From positions 1-27,291 of the forward strand of contig JAEXZY010000073.1 in the NCBI GenBank assembly GCA_023404955.1: a DNA stretch of 27,291 nt, written 5' to 3'. Below the pieces are notes generated by a model. The model ran no database searches. It saw only the letters and a program-made list of their open reading frames with translations, and was not told the DNA's origin. Both the position numbers and the translations under genes were made by a program. This DNA is from Actinomycetes bacterium. Its GTDB lineage: Bacteria; Actinomycetota; Actinomycetes; Mycobacteriales; Mycobacteriaceae. Below are positions 22,145-27,291 of this stretch, piece by piece; position 1 is the first letter of the stretch; every line of letters starts with the position of its first letter.

Positions 22145-22902
22145 GCCGGCACCTCGGCGGCCAGCATGAACGCCGCCACCTGTTCGGCGCTCTGTCGCGG
22201 CTTGTCGGCGACGACCCGTCCGTCGCCGAGGAACAGCACCCGGTCGGCGTGCGCCGCGGCGACCGCATCGTGCGTGACCATCGCGATCGACTGACCGTGC
22301 TCACGGCTCGCTGCGGCGAGCAGCGTCAGCACCTCGCGGCCCGAGCGCGAGTCGAGGTTTCCGGTCGGCTCGTCGGCGAAGACGAGGTCGGGTGCGGTCG
22401 CGAGCGCCCGCGCGATCGCGACGCGCTGCTGCTGCCCGCCCGACAGCTGATGCGGGCGGTGGCGCAGCCGCGCCCCGAGCCCGAGCGTCTCGACGAGACC
22501 GTCGATGCGCGCCCGTTCGATCGCCGTGGGGCGCCGCCCGTCGAGGTCGAACGGCAGCAGGATGTTGCCGATCGCGTCGAGCGTGGGCACCAGGTTGAAC
22601 GCCTGGAAGACGAACCCGACGCGCCGCCGGCGCAGCAGGGTGAGTTCGAGGTCGGACAGACCCGTGATCTCGGTGTCGCCGATCCAGGCACGGCCCGCCG
22701 ACGGGGCGTCCAGGCCCGCCATGATGTGCATGAGCGTCGACTTGCCCGATCCCGAGGGCCCCATGACGGCGGTGAACTCGCCGCGCCGGATGCCGACCGT
22801 CACGTCGTCGAGCGCGCGCACCTGCGATTCGCCGGTGCCGAAGGTCTTGCTGAGGTGCTGCACGCGGGCCGCGAGCCCGAGCTCTGTGGTCGTGATCTCC
22901 AT
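22141..22902 (-). CDS. ABC transporter ATP-binding protein (MacB/LolD type)
   Basis: A 253-residue ATPase. The ATG at 22902 is chosen because it has a CGAAGG ribosome binding site and gives the normal family length; the frame stays open 50 codons upstream but that part is low in similarity to anything I know. Motifs in order: Walker A GPSGSGKST (48-56), Q-loop VFQAF (Gln100), signature LSGGQQQR (153-160), Walker B LVFADE (173-178), D-loop GNLDSRSG, and H-loop VTHD (His211). It powers the adjacent FtsX-type permease. The gene pair lies downstream of, and reads in the same direction as, the two-component genes at 23319-25198, which probably control it. Confidence 0.93.
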   Translation of the reverse strand: MEITTTELGLAARVQHLSKTFGTGESQVRALDDVTVGIRRGEFTAVMGPSGSGKSTLMHIMAGLDAPSAGRAWIGDTEITGLSDLELTLLRRRRVGFVFQAFNLVPTLDAIGNILLPFDLDGRRPTAIERARIDGLVETLGLGARLRHRPHQLSGGQQQRVAIARALATAPDLVFADEPTGNLDSRSGREVLTLLAAASREHGQSIAMVTHDAVAAAHADRVLFLGDGRVVADKPRQSAEQVAAFMLAAEVPA

Positions 22903-23318
22903 GCCTTCGACGTTACGAACGGCGCGGGCGGGCCCGCGTCGGCCTCGGGTCGCGGCCTCGTACATCGCGAGGATGATCCGGGTGGCGGGGGTGGGCGGCG
23001 CGGATGGGCAGTGCGGAGGCCTGGCGTGGCAGAAGCAGGGGAAATCCCCCATGGCACGGCCGGCGGTGCCCGATTCGGTCGGTTCGCCCTGCTGTTGCCA
23101 CGGGTGGCAGATGGGATCTGCCCGGCCGCACCGTCGGTCCGGCGCGACCGAACTCGAGGCGGGGTGACGAAGAACTGCTGGGTGGGGCTGGTGAGCACTC
23201 GCCGCCGGTGTGGAGTGTGCACGCGTCGCAGCCAGCAGGGATTCGTCACGCGTCAGGGCGGTGGCTGGCGCGGGGCGCGCGGGCAGGTGACCGGCGCGGC
23301 GGCGGGGGGACCCGCGGG
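22903..23318. other. 416-bp gap between the ABC genes and the response regulator gene
   Basis: I see no convincing gene. Short open frames exist on both strands but lack a ribosome binding site and any familiar protein signature. The gap presumably carries the promoter of the ABC pair. Notable sites are the palindrome at 23096-23109 and the symmetrical GGGGAAATCCCC near 23037-23048. Confidence 0.6.
23096..23109. promoter_or_regulatory. Palindrome upstream of the ABC operon, possible regulator site
   Basis: TGCCAC and GTGGCA flank two G bases, giving a 6-bp perfect inverted repeat about 190 bp upstream of the ATPase start. The spacing could suit a dimeric NarL-type response regulator such as the one encoded at 23319-23978. 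This is inference from position only. Confidence 0.25.
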
Positions 23319-23978
23319 TCAGGCGAGGCCGTGCTCGAAGGCGAAGACGACGAGTTGCACGCGGTCGCGCAGGGCGAGTTTGCCGAGGATGCGGCTGATG
23401 TGGGTCTTCACCGTCGCCTCGGACAGGTATTCGCGCTGCGCGATCTCGGCGTTCGAGAGGCCGCGGGCGGCCAAGGCGAAGATCTCGCGCTCGCGCTCGG
23501 TGAGCTCGCCGTAGGCGGCGGGCACCTCGGCGGGCGCGGGGCCCGCGAAGTGCGCGAAGAGGTCGCGGGTGGCCGACGCCGCGATGACGGACGACCCGGC
23601 ATGCACCGTGCGGAGGGCGGCGAGCAGCAGCTCGGGCTCGGCGTCTTTGAGCAGGAATCCGCTCGCGCCTTGCCGGATGGCGCGCGCCGCGGCCTCGTCG
23701 AGGTCGAACGTCGTCAGCATGACGATGCGCGGCGGCGCATCGGCGAGCGACGGGTCGGCGAGCAGCTCGGCGGTCGCGGCGAGGCCGTCCATGACAGGCA
23801 TCCTGATATCCATCAGCACGACGTCGGGCCTCGTCGCACGCACGACGCGGAGCCCCTCGGCACCGTCGCCGGCCTCGCCGACGACCTCGAGGTCGGGCTG
23901 CGAATCGATCACCATGCGGATGCCGGCGCGAAAGAGCGCCTGGTCATCGACCAGCACGACGCGGATCGGGCCGCTCAT
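23319..23978 (-). CDS. NarL/LuxR-family response regulator
   Basis: A 219-residue two-domain DNA-binding regulator. The receiver domain (1-120) has the acidic pair Asp11/Asp12, the phosphorylation site Asp57 in VVLMDIRMP, the switch Thr in VMLTTFD, and Lys in GFLLKDAE. The LuxR-type helix-turn-helix (about 155-219) begins LTEREREIFALAARGLSNAEI and holds a recognition helix with SEATVKTHISRIL. The start ATG overlaps the stop of the kinase gene by four bases (ATGA), so the two are coupled. Phosphorylation by the upstream kinase should promote dimerisation and DNA binding. The next genes in the same direction encode an ABC exporter, the likely target. Confidence 0.94.
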   Translation of the reverse strand: MSGPIRVVLVDDQALFRAGIRMVIDSQPDLEVVGEAGDGAEGLRVVRATRPDVVLMDIRMPVMDGLAATAELLADPSLADAPPRIVMLTTFDLDEAAARAIRQGASGFLLKDAEPELLLAALRTVHAGSSVIAASATRDLFAHFAGPAPAEVPAAYGELTEREREIFALAARGLSNAEIAQREYLSEATVKTHISRILGKLALRDRVQLVVFAFEHGLA

Positions 23979-25198
23979 GCCGCGACCTCTCTCGGCAACC
24001 TCGCGCGCACGACGAAGAGGCCGGCACCGTCGGGCGCCGCCTCGAGCGTGCCGCCCACGAGTTGCGCGCGCTCGCGCATGCCGATCAGTCCGTGCCCGCG
24101 GCCGGTGCCACTGTCGGTGCCGTCGGCCGCGGCGCCGAGGGCGTTGCTGACGATGACCTCCACCCGCTCATCGTGCCACGCGAACCGCACGTCGACGCGG
24201 CCGCCCGCGCTCGTGCCGTCGCCGTGCCGCAGGGCGTTCGTGAGCGCTTCTTGCAGGATGCGGTAGACGGCGAGCTGCAGGGATGCCGGTGTCTCGCCCC
24301 GCGGCGCCGGGTCGACGTCGACCCGCAGATCGACGCCCGCCGCACGCACCTGCGCGTACAGCTGCTCGAGGTCGGCGAGGGTCGGCTGGGGGCCGTCGGC
24401 CTGGGTGTGCCGCAGCTGGGTGAGGAGCATCCGCACGTCGGCGAGGGCCGCGCGTGCGGTCGACGAGATGGTGCCGAGCGCGCTCGCCGCTGCATCCGGG
24501 TTGCTCGCTGCGGCGTACCGGGCACCGTCGGCCTGCGCGATCACGACGGCGAGCGAGTGCGCGACGACGTCGTGCATGTCGCGTGCGATGCGCGTGCGCT
24601 CGGCCTCGGCGGCGGCCTCGGCCTCGGCGAGCTGCTGCGCGTGCCGGTTCTCGCGGGCACGGATGCCGGTGCGCACGAGTGCCCCGATGGTCCAGGCGAG
24701 CAGCAGCGCGAGCGCCGAGGCGACGAAGGTCATGACGACGGCGAACACGGCCGACCCGACCGACAGCGGGTTCACGTCGTTGGCGCGGAGCAGTCCCGGG
24801 GCGAGCAGGTACAGCGCGATCGCGGCGGCGCCGCCGAGCGCCGAGGCGAAACCCGCCCAGAAGACGCGCCGCGTTCCGTAGGCGGCGGTCGTGTAGAGCA
24901 CCGCGAAGATCGCGAGGTTGGCCGGCAGCGGTGGCAGGCCGGTCGCCATCTGCGCGATCGCGGCGAGCCACGAGATCGCGAGAGCCAGGCCCGGCGAGCG
25001 CCGCCGCAGCGCCAGCGCGAGCGAGAAGACCACCGTGAGAAGGAGTGCGACCACCATCGCGACGCGGGAGTCGACGATGCCTGAACCGATGCCAAACGAC
25101 GTCGACGGCAGAAGTGTGGCGGCGAACGCGAACAGCGCGAACAGCGCGGCCCCGACGATGTCGAAGACCTGCTGAGCGCGGGTGAGCGGACGGAACAC
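23975..25198 (-). CDS. DesK/NarL-type sensor histidine kinase
   Basis: A 407-residue membrane kinase beginning with GTG. About six hydrophobic helices fill residues 10-175, joined by very short loops; no extracellular sensor domain is visible, so it probably senses the membrane or a transmembrane partner. A coiled linker (about 180-200) leads to the HisKA_3 dimerisation domain with RIARDMHDVVAHSL, where His209 is the phosphorylation site. The ATPase domain shows the N-box QEALTNALRHG and the G-box GRGHGLIGMRERA. It overlaps the response regulator by four bases. Intramembrane-sensing kinases of this type in Gram-positive bacteria often control ABC exporters, which fits the next genes. Confidence 0.92.
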   Translation of the reverse strand: MFRPLTRAQQVFDIVGAALFALFAFAATLLPSTSFGIGSGIVDSRVAMVVALLLTVVFSLALALRRRSPGLALAISWLAAIAQMATGLPPLPANLAIFAVLYTTAAYGTRRVFWAGFASALGGAAAIALYLLAPGLLRANDVNPLSVGSAVFAVVMTFVASALALLLAWTIGALVRTGIRARENRHAQQLAEAEAAAEAERTRIARDMHDVVAHSLAVVIAQADGARYAAASNPDAAASALGTISSTARAALADVRMLLTQLRHTQADGPQPTLADLEQLYAQVRAAGVDLRVDVDPAPRGETPASLQLAVYRILQEALTNALRHGDGTSAGGRVDVRFAWHDERVEVIVSNALGAAADGTDSGTGRGHGLIGMRERAQLVGGTLEAAPDGAGLFVVRARLPREVAA

Positions 25199-25273
25199 GC
25201 TTCGACGCTACGCGAGGGCGCGGGCCGTGGCATCCATCGGAAGAGGTATTCGCAGGGCGCTCGGGCGCGGGGC

Positions 25274-25729
25274 TCAGTGCGCGGGCGCGGCGACGAGCGG
25301 GCGGTGCTCGTAGAAGCTCTGCAGCACGACGGTCGTGCGGGTGCGCACGTTCGCTGCCATGCGGATGTCGCGCACGAGGTCTTCGAGTGCGCGCGGCGAG
25401 GCGACGCGCACGAACAGCATGTACGCCGCGTCGCCGGCGATCGAGTGGCAGGCCTCGATCGCGTCGAGGTGTTCGAGGAGTTCGGGCGCGTTGTCGGGCT
25501 GGGCGGGGTCGAGCGGGGTGATCTCGATGAACGCGGCGAGCGGGCGTCCGACCGCCTCGGCGTCGACCGTGGCCCGATAGCCCGTGATGACGCCGCGGGC
25601 CTCGAGCCGCTTCAGTCGCGCCTGAACCGCAGACACCGACAGGCCGACCGCGGCCGACAGGTCGGCGAGCGTCGCGCGGCCGTCGCGGGACAGTTCGGCG
25701 ACGATCATCGTGTCGACAGAGTCATCCAT
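25274..25729 (-). CDS. Lrp/AsnC-family transcriptional regulator
   Basis: A 151-residue regulator. The ATG at 25729 is chosen; the frame extends 17 codons further but those would run through the operator-like region. The N-terminal helix-turn-helix (about residues 2-60) includes IVAELSRDGRATLADLSAAV and SVSAVQARLKRLEARGVI. The C-terminal RAM/AsnC effector-binding domain follows, with AAFIEITP, CHSIAGDAAYMLFVRV and a final TTVVLQSFYEHRPL. Such proteins form octamers and respond to amino acids. It is divergent from the DUF6421-type gene with 70 bp between them, so it likely controls both itself and that gene. The effector cannot be told. Confidence 0.92.
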   Translation of the reverse strand: MDDSVDTMIVAELSRDGRATLADLSAAVGLSVSAVQARLKRLEARGVITGYRATVDAEAVGRPLAAFIEITPLDPAQPDNAPELLEHLDAIEACHSIAGDAAYMLFVRVASPRALEDLVRDIRMAANVRTRTTVVLQSFYEHRPLVAAPAH

Positions 25730-25733
25730 AAAT

Positions 25734-25775
25734 GGAATACTAACGGCATCATTGCACTTTCGCCGGAAATATTCC
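25734..25775. promoter_or_regulatory. Inverted repeat in the Lrp/DUF6421 divergent region, likely operator
   Basis: GGAATA (25734-25739) and TATTCC (25770-25775) are perfect inverse copies 30 bp apart. The right copy is itself a small palindrome, GGAAATATTCC. The AT content is unusual for this DNA. Position between a divergent Lrp gene and its neighbour is typical of an autoregulatory Lrp site. Confidence 0.5.
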
Positions 25776-25799
25776 TGCATACGTCGATCGGAGGTTCAC

Positions 25800-27215
25800 A
25801 TGTCGCTGACCGCTTCTCTCGCGAAGTCCATCATCGGAGAGCCCGAGGTCGTCGAAGACGACCGAGTGACCCAGCCGCTCGTCGAGGACGGGCGGCCGGT
25901 CGAGCAGCAGCCGGCGTGGCTCGCGCTGAAAGAGGCCGCGACCGCCCTGCAGCAGCTCCAGGCGCAGGACGGCTCGGTGCCGGACCCGGCCGACCACGCC
26001 GCAGCCCGCACTCTGGCCGCGACGATCGCGGCGGCGATCCGCACGCTCGCGCCGCTGTTCCCGCACGATGAGACCTACCTCGCGGCATCCATCGTCGACA
26101 TCGAGCAGTGGGCCGACGGCGGCTTCGGCGTGCCCGACTTTCTCGCCTCGCTCGTCGCGTTCCAGCCGCAGCAGCACCGCGTCGACGGGCTGGCGCACCT
26201 GGTCGTCTTTCCGATGTACACGCAGAACGGGTCGCGCAGCCGCTTCGTCGAAGCGGTGCTGTGCGAGGTGATCTGGCCCGAGTTCGTCGCCGAGCTCGAG
26301 CACACCTACACGAACGGCCTGTTCGTGAGCCTGCGCCTGATCGACTTCACGCCCGGCTACGACACGAACTCGGCGGTGCTGTTCCCCGAGACGGTCGCGA
26401 TGCGCGAGGTGCCGACGTTCACGTGGGGCGCGATCTTCCAAGACCGTGAGGCGGCGCGGTTCCGCCGGGTGGTGGCCGCGGCATCCGACATCACGAAGCT
26501 CGAGGTGCCCGCGGGTACGGCGCGCATGCTCGCCGACCAGCGGCTCACCGAAGAGGTGTTCGTCATGTGGGACCTCATCCACGACCGCTCGCACATGCGC
26601 GGCGACCTGCCGTTCGACCCGTTCATGATCAAGCAGCGGATGCCGTTCTTCTTGTATTCGCTCGAAGAGCTGCGCTGCGACCTGACGGCGTTCCGAGCGT
26701 GCGTCGCGCTCGGCGAGGGCGAGGGTGAGATCGCCGATCGCGCCCGGCTCGTGCAGCAGGCCGTGATCTTCGACCGGATCTTCCGCTTCGCGATCACCGG
26801 CTCGCGCGTGCGCAACTACGACGGACTCGGCGGGCAGCTGCTGTTCGCGTGGCTGCACCAGCGCGGCGTGCTGCACTGGACCGACACGCAGCTCGCGTTC
26901 GACTGGAACGAGGTGCCCGCCGCCGTCATCGCGCTGTCGGATGCCATCGACCGCCTCTACTGGGAATCGATCGACCGCCCGAAGGTGGCGCACTGGCTCG
27001 CAGCATACGACCTCGTGCGTTCGGTCGTGACGCCGCACCCCGCCTCTCAGTGGGCGCGCGGCCTGCCCGACGACGTTCTCGCGGGAGCGCCGAAGGGCTA
27101 CACCGACGCCGTGCTCGACGACGAGTTCCCGCTGTCGATGTTCTTCGAGGCGCTCGAGAAGAAGATGCGGGATGTGATCGCCGGCACCGAGGGGATCACC
27201 GGGCGGGATGCCTGA
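25800..27215 (+). CDS. DUF6421-family protein of unknown function
   Basis: A 471-residue soluble protein. ATG at 25800 is chosen because GGAGG lies five bases upstream; the frame is open for 30 more codons but these overlap the Lrp gene. I recognise the overall sequence as the actinobacterial DUF6421 type, which has no known activity. Visible blocks include LAHLVVFPMYTQNGS, FTPGYDTNSAVLFPETVAMRE, DLIHDRSHMRGDLPFDPFM (from about residue 258) and LEELRCDLTAF. His261, His265, Glu289/Glu290 and Asp294 could form a metal site; this is my inference from spacing. It is divergent from an Lrp regulator and overlaps the next gene, so it may be part of a regulated metabolic operon. Confidence 0.8.
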   Translation: MSLTASLAKSIIGEPEVVEDDRVTQPLVEDGRPVEQQPAWLALKEAATALQQLQAQDGSVPDPADHAAARTLAATIAAAIRTLAPLFPHDETYLAASIVDIEQWADGGFGVPDFLASLVAFQPQQHRVDGLAHLVVFPMYTQNGSRSRFVEAVLCEVIWPEFVAELEHTYTNGLFVSLRLIDFTPGYDTNSAVLFPETVAMREVPTFTWGAIFQDREAARFRRVVAAASDITKLEVPAGTARMLADQRLTEEVFVMWDLIHDRSHMRGDLPFDPFMIKQRMPFFLYSLEELRCDLTAFRACVALGEGEGEIADRARLVQQAVIFDRIFRFAITGSRVRNYDGLGGQLLFAWLHQRGVLHWTDTQLAFDWNEVPAAVIALSDAIDRLYWESIDRPKVAHWLAAYDLVRSVVTPHPASQWARGLPDDVLAGAPKGYTDAVLDDEFPLSMFFEALEKKMRDVIAGTEGITGRDA

Positions 27216-27291
27216 GGCGCAGGCCGGCGCGCCGGGCGTGGGCGACGCCGTCGAGCCGGGCGTGGGCGGAGCCAGCGGCGCGGGCGGCGGC
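27208..27291 (+). CDS. Start of a downstream gene, cut by the window edge
   Basis: An ATG overlaps the end of the DUF6421-type gene by eight bases and stays open for 28 codons to the edge. The visible part is low-complexity Gly/Ala/Pro/Val and contains the repeated segment PGVG (two 14-base direct copies of GCCGGGCGTGGGCG). It could be the disordered start of the next operon gene, or translation may begin further downstream. No function can be given. Confidence 0.4.
   Translation, partial: MPEAQAGAPGVGDAVEPGVGGASGAGGG

Noticed and set aside
20549..22294. A 581-codon plus-strand open frame opposite the ABC permease
   Set aside because: Its product is an Arg/His/Asp-rich low-complexity string, as expected from antisense reading of a membrane protein gene.
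22903..23052. Longer N-terminus for the ABC ATPase
   Set aside because: The extra 50 residues do not resemble the family and the ATG at 22902 has a ribosome binding site and gives the usual length.
23163..23318. Small plus-strand gene starting with GTG in the gap upstream of the ABC pair
   Set aside because: There is no convincing ribosome binding site, the product is Arg/Gly-rich without a pattern, and it runs into the antisense of the response regulator gene.

Overview
The window is high-GC actinobacterial DNA, but it reads as two different organisms joined inside one gene. Positions 1 to about 13,500 look like a Mycobacterium/Mycolicibacterium chromosome. They hold a near-canonical mycobacterial rpoC, the last ~100 codons of a mycobacterial rpoB, and a gene order that follows the M. 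tuberculosis rpoB-rpoC-end-fadE8-echA4-Rv0674-echA5 block in reverse orientation. Positions from about 13,500 to the end look like Microbacteriaceae (Microbacterium-like): the first ~1,020 codons of rpoB, the genes upstream of it, and a strong excess of the word GGATGCC/GGCATCC. The switch lies between 13,411 and 13,536, in one of the most conserved stretches of rpoB. An assembly or splicing chimera is by far the simplest reading; a natural recombinant is possible but unlikely.

Left region (1-9,065). Two minus-strand lipoprotein genes, one cut by the window edge and one of DUF3558 type, lie divergent from a plus-strand pair of secreted DUF3060-type proteins (candidate Rv0680c/Rv0679c counterparts). 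Next comes a minus-strand run that reads PAP2-family membrane phosphatase, acyl-CoA dehydrogenase (fadE8), crotonase (echA4), PaaX-like repressor and crotonase (echA5), with start/stop overlaps or near contacts throughout. This is a lipid or acyl-CoA module with its own likely regulator. Upstream are endonuclease IV (minus) and a plus-strand soluble pyridine nucleotide transhydrogenase (sthA). sthA converges on rpoC across a perfect 14-bp-stem bidirectional terminator.

Centre (9,089-17,053). rpoC and the chimeric rpoB are on the minus strand. A 460-bp divergent intergenic region follows, with a good promoter in each direction, a large imperfect palindrome, flanking pyrimidine and purine tracts, and two G-quadruplex motifs.

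Right region (17,054-27,291). This holds a spermidine-synthase-like methyltransferase-fold protein, a TPR protein, a SprT-like zinc metalloprotein, a ComB-like 2-phosphosulfolactate phosphatase family protein and an unrecognised protein. A minus-strand signalling/export module follows: a DesK/NarL-type histidine kinase and response regulator upstream of an ABC ATPase and FtsX-type permease. The window ends with an Lrp/AsnC regulator divergent from a DUF6421-type gene and the start of one more gene. I saw no rRNA, tRNA, CRISPR array, transposase or phage gene. I saw no convincing new defence or biosynthetic system. The most important observation is the chimeric junction.
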